This document shows, piece after piece, positions 49,875 to 62,200 of a stretch of DNA of 64,000 nucleotides. This stretch comes from Apostichopus japonicus (lineage: Eukaryota; Echinodermata; Holothuroidea; Aspidochirotida; Stichopodidae). Location: NCBI RefSeq assembly GCF_037975245.1, contig NC_092575.1, forward strand, positions 14,238,310 to 14,302,309. The letters are read 5' to 3'. The notes beneath the pieces are model-generated. The model saw only the letters and a program-made list of their open reading frames with translations. It was not told where the DNA came from and ran no database searches. Position 1 is the first letter of the stretch, and each line of letters starts with the position of its first letter. The position numbers were made by a program, and so were the translations under genes.

Positions 49875-52857
49875 ATGACCAGTGTGAAAGTAAGTACTTT
49901 CATTTTTGTCGATAAAAGGAAGTTTTCCTTCCCAAAAACACACCAAGAGTATTACCAATAAGGTCAGATGCAGTTTTGTTGCCAAATTTCAGCTTTTTCT
50001 TCTAATGAATTCTGTCGTCTGCGTCATGGAACAAGGGTCATAGTGCAAATAACATACAAATAGTCGGAGCCTAAGCTGTTTTGACGCCGCCCTCAAAAAA
50101 TTTTACTTGAGAAATAAAATTTTTAATTTCAGTTAATCAGTTATCAATCGTCCAATGAAACGTTTGGGATATGACCTAGAAAGTCCAAGATATTGCGAGA
50201 TATATTAATATTAATAAGCTTACCATATATATGTACCCTGTATATAATATTTTATATTGAGTGAAATCACTTAAGTTTATTTTAAGATTAAACGTAAGTG
50301 CTGTTGGAATATATACATCACTTTCATCCAGCCCGTCTCGCATATTCCAAAAGTAACTTGTTGTACGTATCAAACAAAAAACTTTTTATTCCCTTCCCTC
50401 AAAATCGTAAAGGCCTATAGCCTATTCATTCAGAAACCAACTTGTGTTTAAAAAAATCCTATCATCCTACAGCCCTCTTGTATTCCCTTTTCTATTTATA
50501 TTATCTTACCTTAGAAAATTATACTCAAAAATGTTTCTGACCTCATACCCAGCACTTCCCACTCTTAAAAACTGTGTTTTCAACCTATACTATACTTACT
50601 TACTCTTTGATTTTAACTAAAAACATCCTGCACTTGCACTCCAACTGATTATAAAAGCGAGGACGTTTTGACTCACAGGGACATTTTGACTGCGGGGACA
50701 TTCTGGTAAAAAGCGGGGACGTGTTGGTCTTAAAAAGCGGGGACGTTTTGTTAAAGGGACGTTTTGACTGGATACCATTCATAATGGGGATATGGCAGAG
50801 TTAGAAAAAGGGAAACATGTTTATTGTGGATAGGTCCTGAGCAATCTGTATGCAAAGTCGGGGGGGGGGGGGGGTTGGTCGGGGTCTTGGTACTGTAGTT
50901 TGTCATATTGTTTTTTTTATAGACAGGATACAAGATTGTCATTTGATTATGCATGGTCCCAAAAATGTGTTTGCAGCGGACATCAAATTTCAAAGCGTCT
51001 AACGTTAACGTTTTCAGTGCAGGATGAAATCCTACCAAGAATCTAATATTTTTTTGTTTCAGGAAAAGAGATACCAACAGTATGAGGAGGAAAACATGCT
51101 CAGGGCCTTGCACTTAGTGAGGAAAAAAAGATGGGCAGTGAGGAAGGCTGCCATAATATGCGGTGTGCCAAGGAGCAGTCTGTATGATAAAGTTACAGGG
51201 CGAAGTAAAGTTGGCGTACAACACGGTGCTCCAACTTTATTTACAAAGGAAGAGGAGAAGCTTCTAGCTGATCATGTAAAGTATTTTGCAAAAATTGGCT
51301 ACCCACTCGGCAGAAAAGGGTTTTTACGCCTGGCTACAAACTCTGCTATTTTTGCGGGCAAGAAACATGACGGGGGTCGTTTGATTACTGACGCATGGCT
51401 CCAACGGTATTTAAAGCGATGGCCAGAGCTGAAGTTAGCCAAACCACAGAAGCTGGGAATAAAGAGGGCACAGGCTATGTCAAGAGAAACCGTGGACAGC
51501 TACTTCAATGAGCTTGAAACAATAATGAACAGATATTCCCTAACAGATAAACCCCACCTGATATTCAACATTGATGAAACTGTGTTTCAGACAGACCTCA
51601 GATCTCTGAATACAATTACATCCGAGAGGGGTGCTCTAACAACCGTCCTAGCCACCAGTAACGCCACTGGAAATGCTTTGCCCCCGTTTTTCATATATAA
51701 AGAAAAACCTTTAATGGACGAACTCAAAGAAGGTGCATACCCTGGAAGTAAATTCCACATGTCTGAGAGCGGATGGAGCAACGGCGACATTTTTCAGACA
51801 TACCTCGAAGAGCATTTCCTGAAATTCATCCCGAACCGAGATTCTGATCAGCATGTTCTTTTGCTGTATGATGGATACAACTCAAACATTTCAGTGCCAC
51901 TCATCGAGATTGCGAAGTCACATAACATAATTCTATTTGTTTTACCTCCCCATACAAGCCATGTGCTTCAACCTCTTGACAAGGGTATTTTCAGCCCTTT
52001 GAAATCCCACTACAATTCTGAGTGTGAAAGTTATATGAGAGAAAACCCAGGAGAAAAAATAACGCGATATAACATGACAAAACTTGTTTCGCAGAGTTAT
52101 GCAAAGGCATTTTCACCATCAAACCTATTCACTGCCTTCAAATCTACAGGAATATTTCCAACAAACCGAAATATTCTCAGTGAAGCGCATTTCAGTATTG
52201 CTGAAAACTTGAAGAAAACAACAGCATCCCAAAAGGTACAAAAACCTGCATCAACGAAAAGCAACAAAGAAGTCCCAGGAAACCTACATGTAGCTGGAAA
52301 TTTGCAAAGTCAGCCACCAGCACCTCAACCTATTCCGAATCAGCTAAAAGCCAAACGTAAATATAAATCTTACCGTCCCGGAGACGTTGCGAATACAGAA
52401 GACCGAATTCTTCTAAAAATACGGAAAGTGGTCAATGACAAAGAAAAAAGTACAAAATCTAAAAGGTGTAAAGGAAAGAGTAAGTAAGCCGATGGAAAGA
52501 GTAAACTGGATGGAAAACGTAAATTGAGTACAACAAGTGACATCACTACCACCAGCACAGGGACCACTGCAGCAATACATCTTCATAGCCCCACACCTTG
52601 GTGTAAACCCTCCAATTACAGAAACAGAAATGATAGATGACTTCACGGAAGAGAAAAATTGTTGTGTTTGTAGGAGATTTTCACCCCCAGAAATGAGAAA
52701 TATTCTTCGAACTGAAATAAAATTTGTAGACTGGGCACAGTGTTGTGCTTGCCCTCATTGGGTCCATTTACAGTTCTGCACGAACAAAACACAAGCCGAT
52801 CTAACTCATTCCCAACTTTTTTACTGCCCCATGCATTGTAAGGTTCAAGAAGAATAA
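49875..52857 (+). CDS. pogo/Tigger-like transposase with C-terminal PHD-like finger, three exons
   Basis: Seen: exons 49875-49889 (MTSVK, donor GTAAGT), 51063-52479 and 52556-52857 join to 1734 nt (577 residues plus stop). All splice sites are GT-AG and phases agree. Domains: psq-type helix-turn-helix (about 13-51, with RKAAIICGVPRSSLYDKV), CENP-B-like DNA-binding part (about 60-135), and a DDE catalytic core with NIDET (D176), LLLYDGYNSN (D275) and HTSHVLQPLDKG (D311), so a DD35D triad with all three acids present. A lysine-rich linker leads to a cysteine/histidine cluster (C513/C516, C540/C543, H548, C552, C568, H571/C572) resembling a PHD finger. Known: pogo-family transposases cut and paste elements with TA duplications and gave rise to CENP-B, JRK and TIGD genes. 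If the last intron were retained, the protein would stop at 52487 without the finger. The main ORF is intact, so the element may be young. Confidence 0.85.
51063..52479 (+). CDS. Transposase main exon (HTH plus DDE core)
   Basis: The acceptor follows a T-rich tract (TTTTTTTGTTTCAG at 51062). The frame runs on unspliced to TAA at 52485-52487, but a consensus donor A|GTAAGTAAG at 52480 lies just before that stop. All three catalytic aspartates are here. Confidence 0.9.
52556..52857 (+). CDS. Transposase C-terminal PHD-like exon
   Basis: 302 nt with stop at 52855-52857. The acceptor is ACCACCAG; a 76-nt intron separates it from the main exon and phase 1 fits. It encodes EEKNCCVCRRFSPPEM, QCCACPHWVHLQFC and FYCPMHC, spaced like the zinc ligands of a PHD finger. 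Confidence 0.75.
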
Positions 52858-54566
52858 GCTTCTTCTTTTTTTTTCTTCAAAATCAAAGACTAATCACTTT
52901 GACATCCAAAATTTAACTCATTACCCCTTTAATGACGGAGATCTATGAAGTCTGTTATATAGTCAGTTGGGGGTAGTTGGGGTAAAAAAATAACAACCCC
53001 TTTTATAGAAGGGGAATATTTAGCCAAAGTTTCCAATTTATTTTGGGTGATAGTCCTATATGTCTTGTTTATTATTATATAATTACTGGAACCCTATGTC
53101 ACTTCAAGCGAATTCTGAAATGGCAAAATTTGAAGTTTGTACGACATATCCGAAACTTTCTCCTGCAATACCAGCTTATATGATGTGGAGATTATTCCAG
53201 CAGTTACAGCATAGCAGTTAGTGATACTACACTCCCCCATGGTAGAATTACTCCAACTTCATTCATGCTTCATGGGGGGGCCTTGTTTTTTTCCCCAAAA
53301 AAAATTATGCGAATGGGGTAAAAAAAAACAAGTACTTTCTGGCTCCAATGTACTCCCTATTATGCCTGAATGGATAAATTTTTCCATAATGATGATTTTA
53401 GAGGTTAGGTGAATAGTTTTCATGTCTGTCATGTGTCAAAAATGTTAAATAATTGGGCAGAAGTAACTGAAATTGGCTAAACTCTAATGTTTCTACTATA
53501 TTACACCATGTTTGTGTAGCATCATATACATACACACTGTACAGTATGAATATGGCTGAGCATGACATATGACACAAGCCATCCATAATTACGAATTAAG
53601 ACAATTTCACAATTATTTTCCTTTTTCATGTAAAGGTAGTAGCTAATACTTAGATGTAATTATATGCAAACATGATTTTAAGATGCATTCATGAAGAAAA
53701 TAGCTGTTTTATAGCATTGTTTTTTTTTACCCCGGCATTGTTTTTTTTTTTACCCCGAATTAAGCAAATTTTTTGGGTAAAAAAAAAACAACATTTTTCG
53801 CAAAAAACGACACTTTCCATTTGCAAAAAAGTTATTTTTTTTTAGATTCTCTTTAAAAAAATCCCACTCCTCACACTTGAACATTGGAATCGAAACAATA
53901 CCTCTTCGTCATAAATTTTTAGAGCAAACTTTAGGTAAATTGTTTTTTCTTACCCCACTTGATTACTGAAAGAGCAACTGCGCCACTAATTTCATCACCA
54001 GCGCCACACTGTGGGCCGGGTGTCCGAACTTTGCAATACTCGAGCAAAGAAATACCCGTTGCACATGTACTTCAAATCATGTTCTTCAACCTGCAAGCCA
54101 CAAAATACCAGATCCTGATTTATAACATCAAAAAAGATGTTCTCCTACTGCCTTTTGCCACTTTTCCTGAGCTAGAAGAACATCCAAACGAATTGATTTA
54201 GACTCTAATATGAGAATGCCACCTGAAAGCATTGGCTATTCTGCCATTTTACAGGAAAAAAGCAACGTTTCTGTCTAAAAGTACACCTAACAGGAAAGGT
54301 GTAACAATTTTCAAATTTATGTATTTTCCAGAAAACGGGGTAAAGTGGGATGATGTATCCAGCTTAGTATTCCTTCATATAGGGTGAATTTTCTTGAAAG
54401 AATTCAGTTTGACAAAGAAGTGTAATAAAGTGGAGAAATCCGGTAGCTCAGAGACATCATTCTTTACTTTGCAAATTTTGATAGGGAAAACAGACAGCCA
54501 TTTGAAGAAGATGGGTTGTGTACCATGTGGGTATTTGGCAGCTGAGAAAATAAAAACCAGCATTAA

Positions 54567-55135
54567 AGGAATAGTTCAGGTGTCACAAATGTTTAACTTA
54601 TATGAAAGAGGACAATAAAAGAAACCCAATAGTGAAGAAATTATTCAAATATCTTTTTCCGTTTAGGAGATATTCAAGTTTAAAGTTCTATCTGATTGTG
54701 TAGAAACTGCTGAAATCAGACTGGCTGTGACGTCATATCCTCACATTCCTGAAAAGTCTGTTATTTTATTAAAATATTTTGTAAGATTTTATGACTTACA
54801 ACCAAAATATACGTCAGGAGATCTCTTATGTGTCAAGGGAAGTATTTGAGATTTAACACCTGAAGAATGTTTGATTATATTCTTTTAGATTTGTGAAAAA
54901 AAATGTAATTATTTTTTAATGAAATATATTGACACATGTTAAGGAAGTGTGGATGTGACATCACACCCTCACAGTTAGTCTTTGTACAACAGTCATTTGC
55001 AAAGAAATTTTGAAATCTTCAAAATGTGATATCTCCTTAATGGAGAATGCTATTTTGGTAGTTTCTTCACTATTCTGTTTGTCTTTTTAAGCTCTTTCAT
55101 ACAATATAGACATGTCAGACACCTGAACCAATCCT
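54567..55135. mobile_element. Palindromic MITE with TTAA target duplication
   Basis: Both ends read inward as AGGA(A/T)T(A/G)GTTCAGGTGTC, and similarity of the arms continues over about 100 bp (ATGAAAGAG, ATAGTGAAGAAA). TTAA flanks each end (54563-54566, 55136-55139), the signature of piggyBac insertion. No coding capacity. A tGTGACGTCA-like site lies near 54727. Confidence 0.75.
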
Positions 55136-55210
55136 TTAAGTAGTCAAATTTGCCACATACTTGGATAGAGCTATTCCACTACTCTAAATTTTGCTCCCGA
55201 TTAAAGTTGT

Positions 55211-55335
55211 GTGTAAAAGTAAGTTGGCCTGACGTTTTCTGTGTGTTTTTGTCCCCTCAGTTACTGTAACTTGTCATTTAGCCTCTGAAGAAGATCCTGC
55301 TAGGATCGAAATGTCAGGCCAACTTACTTTTACAC
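55211..55335. repeat. Foldback repeat, copy 2 (23-bp perfect arms)
   Basis: The arms at 55211-55233 and 55313-55335 are perfect inverted repeats (GTGTAAAAGTAAGTTGGCCT...). The interior contains CTCTGAAGAAGATCCTGC with AGGATCGAAA, a self-complementary GATCCT/AGGATC hairpin. The 3' flank TTTACACATTCT...TTTGCTAACAG is shared with the copy near 16403. Confidence 0.7.
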
Positions 55336-55399
55336 ATTCTATTACACAGGCTCTCTAGTGGATAAGCAGTTTGCTAACAGTTTTATTTTATTCTGATTA

Positions 55400-57222
55400 A
55401 AGTTATCACAATTAGGCTGGTTTGATAAACTATCACATTGAAAACTGTCCCAATAAACAGACATGCAAAAAGTGTAGCTTTGTTATTACAAGACATTTTA
55501 ACTCCACAATTTCCAGTCATTACTAGACAAAACTTAAACCCTTTAACAGTAATGTTAAAGCATCCTCTTTGCAGTATGTTAATTCAGGTTTTAGGTCCTT
55601 GAGAGATATGAGATTGATGTATAACCAGGCTTCAATCAGTGGATGGGTTACATCTCTTCGTTGGAAGGGCTATGCCAGTTTGGCTGTAATTGAGTTGCTC
55701 TCCAATGATATGGTCAGCTTGGTAGGATAAACCCTGCTAAACTTTGTATACTCCCCTTCCAAAATTTCAAGTGTAACTGCAAGATTTTGGTTCTTCTTCT
55801 TCGAGAACTGGTAGTCCTAGGAAAATGCATGAAGCCAGCAGAGCTGACAAAAGCAGAGCTACTACTGTAGTTATAAATAAAGGTGTGTGGCCCTGTTTTA
55901 ATGTAAGAAGTGCATTCAGAGGCACATTTAGACCTCAAATTAGGTCTAAAATGATGTTTAAATGCAAGTAGATTTAATAACTACTTTTACTTTTTGTGTG
56001 AGGCTGAAGAGGCAGGAGTGGGGGTGGGAATGGGTGTATATATACATCAAACACTCACCAATGGATCAAAGCCTGGCTGACACTGTCTTTTTCCACAACA
56101 AAAGCAAAACCAAGAATAACAACAAAATACACAAGACACAAATCGTTTTTGTTTTCAAAAAGGTTTGTCTTATCAGACAAAAATTGAACTTATCACTACA
56201 ATGTTTAATATTACATCAAATTGTAAAAACTTGTGCCATACACACAATGGCATGTGCAGCTGATACTCGTAATAACAATAGCATCTCAAAACGTGATCAC
56301 TTCCATACATGGAAATACTTCTGCCAAAAAAAGGTACATTATCTCTTCGCCCACTTGCCTTTCCCATGTTATCCTAGTAACACAACGAGATGTGTCTTCA
56401 GTTTGGCAAAAAAAGAAGAGGAAGAAGAAAAAAAAGAAAGAAGCAAAATTCAATTTTCATTGACAAATCATTGAGCTTCACCTTGTTTGATGAAAACGAG
56501 CTGTAAGAATTTATCCTTGTTTTATACAACACCATAGTGGTCTAAAGGGAATTATGTACAAGTATTATAATGCAAGTAGAATACAGAACCCAATCAACTT
56601 ACATAATATGTAACTCAAGCAAAGCACAGCCTGTTCAACAGACAGACGGAACAATTCTATGCAGAAGGAACTGAACACGACGGGGCAAACAATTCCTGTT
56701 TGAAGGAATTTGAATTATAAACCAGCTATTCAAAGTTTGTTTTCCCTTTTACCTAAAATCTGATAACCACAAGCCCTCACTTCCCAACAGATTCATTTAT
56801 AAAAATCTTATCTGTTTGTACTGACCGAAATTTTCTCTTCACCACACAAACAGGTAATTAAATTTATTCTTTTTAATGACAATTATAACGACATTCACCC
56901 TTATTCTTATATGCAAATTAGTTAGTACCCACATCACTGAAACACAAAAGTCTCATGGGTCAGGGATATTAAGGTTTTTGATATCTCTTAGTACATACTT
57001 TCTCAGAGTTAGTGTCTAACAGATGCTGTGACAAACACCCAAGAAATTGACTACGTATTTACTTTCTCATTGGTCCTGGCAAGCACTAAGCAACGAAAGT
57101 TTATAATACTGGGTCTCTTAACTTCATGAGTTTTCCTCCCTTGAGATGAAGCAAATCGAGTACTCTACTCCACGGGTCAGTTAAAATTGCGTGTCATAAT
57201 GGTACCTGTCATTATTCCTGTT
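55400..57222. other. Intergenic between the pogo element and the eIF4H-like gene
   Basis: No gene recognised. The open frame at 55962-56474 (plus) has low-complexity Lys/Asn-rich ends and no motif. Confidence 0.45.
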
Positions 57223-57230
57223 CTTCCAAG

Positions 57231-57576
57231 CAGTGGTGTAGGAAGGTACTTTTGAGTGGGGGGGGCTGAAGACTGATGACCGGCCTGGGGGTGGGGTCTA
57301 AGGGGAGGGGGTGTCCCCCTCCCCTTTGGAATTTTTTGCATTTCCAGGTAGCCTCAGATGCAATTTGGTGCAATATAGCACACTTCAACACCCACTCCAT
57401 TTTCACCAGGCCTTAGATGCAATTTAGTGCTCCAAATGAGATTTTTTTTCTCATTTGGAAATGAAAAAGGGGTTTTCTGACTTGCGAAGCGGGGGGGCGG
57501 AATGATACTTCCGCCCCTCCACATTTTTCACTGGGGGGCTGGCGCCCCCCCAGCCCCCCCGGTTCCTACGCCCTTG
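57231..57576. mobile_element. hAT-type MITE with 8-bp target duplication
   Basis: 346 bp, from CAGTGGTGTAGGAAGG to the inverted match of CAAGGGCGTAGGAACC, flanked by exact CTTCCAAG copies (57223-57230 and 57577-57584). An 8-bp duplication and CA(G/A)NG ends are typical of hAT elements. The interior is G- and C-run rich and noncoding. Confidence 0.8.
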
Positions 57577-57584
57577 CTTCCAAG

Positions 57585-59067
57585 GCATAATATGTTATGA
57601 AGTGAACACTAATAGTTCAAAGTGGGTATGAAATGTTTTCCAGTCAAAGTGTTCTTTATTATTTTCCATTTGGAATATCTACACCATTCTACTTTTCAGC
57701 TTACTGACGGCACTATGAATTTATCTGCGGCAATATAAATTTATTTGCAGCACGATAAATTTATTTGCGAACGTTATTGGGTCATCTGCAACTCGGCAAG
57801 AGTGAGAACCAGGTGTGGCTCTTCACCACAGGATAGAATACTGCAACGACCAAATATGTGATCTAGAGAATAGCTAGAAACCTAATAGCTAAAACGAAAG
57901 CATGAAGCAAATTGTCACAAAAAAGCAATAGTAATACTTGCTACGAAAATGTGATGTGATTGCCAGATGAACAAGCAACACCAAAAGGGAGGTAACATGT
58001 TTTGCTAAGATAGGAATACAACCAAATCAAAGAGGAATAAATACATTCTCTTGAGTGACATGCTTGTAAAATAAATTTTAAAGAAATGGTCCATTGTAAC
58101 ACACCATGACTACTAGCAGCAAATTGGAGGTGACGCAGGGTGCAGTTCCTGTTCTCGAAGGGCTCACATTCATTGATTATGACCAAAACAGGAAATTGTG
58201 ATGGTACTTTTTGAAGTGAACATTTTCTACTATGACTCAATCTTTACTATAAAAGTCACTGACTGAAAAAGTTGTGCATGTGGATGTTATGCGAACAGAA
58301 AAAACCCTTTTGCGAACTGCTTTCAGCTACTCTTCAGCCAGACTGGTGTTAAAGCATGTCACACATTCTTATTTACGACACAGGATTCATTCTTCATAAC
58401 AAAGGGTTCTTTTGTCTTTCTGTACATACAAAGACAGGTACAAAGTCTTCCATATATACATATCAAGCTAGCAATGGCGTCCTTCTGCTCATACGTTTCC
58501 CAGGGCAAATACATATACCTTATTCATACCGAGTATTAAAGAGTACAAAGTTGTCTACAATTGATGTCAAATACCAACTTTGACATCTTTTTGAAATGCT
58601 GGAGAGTGGTTGTGGGGGTGGGTTGGGGGGCAGAGGGGTGGGCAAAAATCTGACCAATATCACTATACAAAAGCATTTCCTGTTGGCTAAAAAATTCAGG
58701 GTTACATTGAGAGTACAAGATAAAGACCTTACACATTTTCCACATTGCTTCTAAATTTCCTTCATGCTCCTTCATTAAATATCCCTATACACACTCACCT
58801 ACTTTTCGAGCAGTTCATTCCCAAACTTCTCATTCCCAGCGATACGGAAAAAAAAGAAAAAAGGCTGCAGTATTCCTGTCAAACATTATTCACTCACTCC
58901 CTCTCTCTCTACCTTTTCTCTGTCTCCAATTACTTGTACTAAGGGACCCACATCAAAAAGCTTTGGATCCATGCATTTTTAGAAATTCAATGATTTTTGT
59001 CCTCTCTCTTTATTACCATATTCAATGAAGCCAAACAAATTTGTGCCATTTTGATAAAGACAAGACC
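57585..59067. other. Probable 3' flank or 3' UTR of the eIF4H-like gene
   Basis: AT-rich, no coding signal. A complement of AATAAA near 59010 (CTCTTTATTACC) could serve as a poly(A) signal. Confidence 0.4.
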
Positions 59068-59264
59068 CTACGTGGCTTCATTCCCTTTCTCAGTGGGTGC
59101 TTCCCTCTTCTCCTCTGCTGCCTCTTTCTCCTCATCTGCCGTGGACTCTCTCGGTTTACCCGTCCCGAATATCGAGCTTCTGGACGCTGCCTCGGCCGTC
59201 TGATTGATGGGCTGACCCACACTGCGGGGCTTAAGTTTCAGCTTGGGGCGTCTTGTTAGATCCT
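59068..59264 (-). CDS. EIF4H: eIF4H-like: last exon with stop
   Basis: 197 nt, 64 codons plus TAG (complement of 59068-59070). Carries KLKLKPRSVGQ and SSIFGTGKPRE, then an acidic/basic tail rich in EEK. The acceptor follows TTTTTTTCTCAG. Confidence 0.9.
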
Positions 59265-62200
59265 CTGAGAAAAAAATGGGGAAAGTATCTGTTAATGATA
59301 AGACCGTACCTGCTTAAGAAAAATGCCATGTGTAGGTGAAGTACAGAAAAGTTGGAGGGCCTAACGTGTCAAACATGCTAGGACTGAAACGTCTAAGGTG
59401 TGAACAAATCAGAGTAATTTGATATAAATTGATAATAAATGTGATACTCAGTTTAATATCTAACCTGGTGAAGAGTTTAACTTAGTATGTGAGTTGGTCA
59501 CAAGAGTTCAGAGACACAACATTAGACGACGATATAATGTCTAACATATATGTGGACTCAAAATTTTTAAACTATGTTCTTGTCTTTACTTCATTAAGAT
59601 ACACCAAAACTCTCAGAAAACTCATGGGGGAGTATAAGTACACGATATGGAAGTATAATTTGCTCTTCATCGGTTATTCAGTCGGTCAGTCAAAATGCTA
59701 TGCAAAATAAGCATATTGATATACCATAAGTGCCAAGATGTGCAGCAGTTTTCCTAACACAACCCACAATTAGTATTCTGGATAGGAGATGAACTTGAGA
59801 GCCTTTGGAAACTTTGAAACACAAGATTGGACCATTTACTTGGTCTCTGTCAGCTAGTACTGATTATTACAATCAACTCATATAAACCCAAACACCAATC
59901 AGGATGTAGAATAATACATCAAGACTATATAACTAAAATTCAAACCAATTAGGACTCCTATGTGAAATTAGCACTGTCATAATTATTTATAGATATCATG
60001 GTCTGTTAAGACTTCGGAGGTGATGGACAATGACTTCCTTGAGGGGTTGTGCGAATCCCAGAATATTTCAACCTTTTTGTTTCAAAGCCTGGAAGAACAT
60101 CTACTTTGGCATACACTTATTTTTCCCCTAACTGCAACTAAACATAGAGCAATATAGCATATTGGTTTTGGGTTTAGTAGAAAAATAGACCTTACCTGGA
60201 GTTGGTTCTTTGAATTCGTCATCGTACCTGCCTCCTCCTCCTCCTCCTCTACTGGATTCAGCACCTCTCATCCTGTCTTGATAACCATAGCCTCCCCTCC
60301 CTGGGGGACCTCCTGAGGGACCGCCTGGGGGACCTCCCCTGGATCCACCCCTGTAATCACCCCTATGGTCTCCACCTCTGTATCCACCACGGCCACCACC
60401 ATCTCTGTAGCCTCCTGTGAATAGAAAACGGAACTTTGTAGACAATCATCGAAAAAAAAAACAGATCTTTGACTATTCTAGTACAGTTTATGGCGCTTCA
60501 TCCTAGCCACATTGATCTTTCTCTTTTTTAAAAATCTTTTTGAGGGCAATTCCTCAAACAAACAATACAAATGGTTTAGGCACATACTACACTAACAGTC
60601 ATTTCTTACTGATTATCAGTCACCTGTCAATATACTGTTTCCCCCCCCCCCCTCCCCCCTGGCTGAAGTTATCATTCATCTACATAGCTATACTGGTGCT
60701 GTACACATAGATATGCTGTTCTCAAAGTGTCTCCTCGACATAATCTCACCTTGTTCAGCGTAACCCTGAGGAGGTCCACCGCCATAGCGACCGCCTCGTC
60801 CTCTATCTGGGCCACCACGACCTCGCCCTCCTATTAGATAAAAAGAAAACCAAAATACAAAAATGAGGTGTGGTTTCGATGATGTAACATGGTCAGTTTT
60901 CTTCATGAATCTGACGTAACGTATACAGTGAGGGTGTGCAACATAACTGATCTTCAATACGATGAAAAGCAGTGTGATGTGACAAACAAGAAATTCACAG
61001 TGACACAGGCTGCCCTGAAATGACCATTTGACCTCAACAACAGACTTCTTGTTCTTGTACTAAATGTGATAGATACATGAACATACTAAATACGACATAT
61101 GTCCTTGTTGAATATAATGTGTAAATCATGGTTTCCACTATTTGACCCCTGGTGACCCCAAATGACCTTTTGACCTCCGCCAAAAACAATACGCTTCCTG
61201 TATTAAATGTGGTACTTCTAAACACCACATATGAAATTGGTCCGACCTTCCCTTCTTGAGATATCGTGTTTACAAGCTGAGCATCACAAACGCACTCATA
61301 CACACACTCACACACATACGATTATCATCGGAACAAAAAAATAGGAACTTTAAACTACAATTTGGAAGTTTAGTGAACATCAGCTTTTGGGGTGATGACT
61401 GCTTTATCATTTGACCTATTTGGGGGTATTAAGTTTAATTCAACTGGTCGTCTGTCGGAAGGACCTCCAAAGCTGATTTCAGTCCCCCCAGATCAGATAT
61501 TTGGTTGTCTCAGATGACTGGACGACCTTTAATATTTGTCCTGATATAGTTCATTCTGACATTCTTATCATTAAGGGTCACATCATACTCAAAACTTGCA
61601 CGAGAAATTGACTTTTATTTTGAGCCTTAAAATTGTTGAATGGAGCTTTTCATTAGCACAGAAAAAGCCTAACTGCTGTATCACTGCTAAAGAAAAACCC
61701 CACTGTCCCCTTGTACCCTTCAATTACTACATTCTCTGTAGCTAGAGTTATTACAGTAAACTTCATATGGCAAAGGCAGCAATGGAATATATATTGCCTT
61801 TTTACATTCCCTGTTTTGTATTCATTAGCTGTGGTATAACCTCATTTTGTGATATTAGACAGTTAACACAGTTGACAAATGACTACATGCAGACAGTCTT
61901 TTGCTATCCAAGCTTGCAGTGTCATGCTAAGACCTTTGCATTCAAAGTGGCAAGGTAGTTGTCACTGTTCACTGTATTTTGTTTTTTTGGAGCCTTCAAG
62001 AAATACTTCTTTCAGTTTCACGTTATCCTTCCTTTAAAAAGGAGTTGGACTTGTTTCAAACATTGCATCACTCGCCACACACCTACAGATGAATACAAAA
62101 TCAGCTGAACGTTTGTTGCAGGAATGACAAAAAAAAAAGATGAGAATATTTGCTCGTGTTTTTAAATAAACTTACACTCGTAGCAACCAAGACTGCCGAC

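Larger units (their letters stand above)
49761..54036 (+). mobile_element. Autonomous pogo/Tigger-like DNA transposon, 4.3 kb
   Basis: The ends are inverted copies of TTGC(G/A)AA(A/G)TTCGGA, each flanked by TA (49759-49760 and 54037-54038), as expected for the Tc1/mariner-pogo superfamily. The left end carries a second copy of the inner part, AAGTTCGGACACCC, about 17 bp further in; the right end has GTTCGGACACCC directly. Inside is one transposase gene on the plus strand. The stretch between its stop and the right end contains repeated GGGGTAAAAAA or TTTTTTACCCC motifs. End positions are inferred from the short repeat and TA flanks. Confidence 0.75.

Noticed and set aside
55233-55313. Functional hammerhead ribozyme
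   Set aside because: The CTGAAGA and GAAA words are present, but stem I is missing and the stem II junction has an extra base; kept only as a resemblance.
55962-56474. 170-codon plus-strand open frame
   Set aside because: Biased, low-complexity composition (KTKNNNKIHK, KKEEEEEKKE), no domain, no supporting structure.
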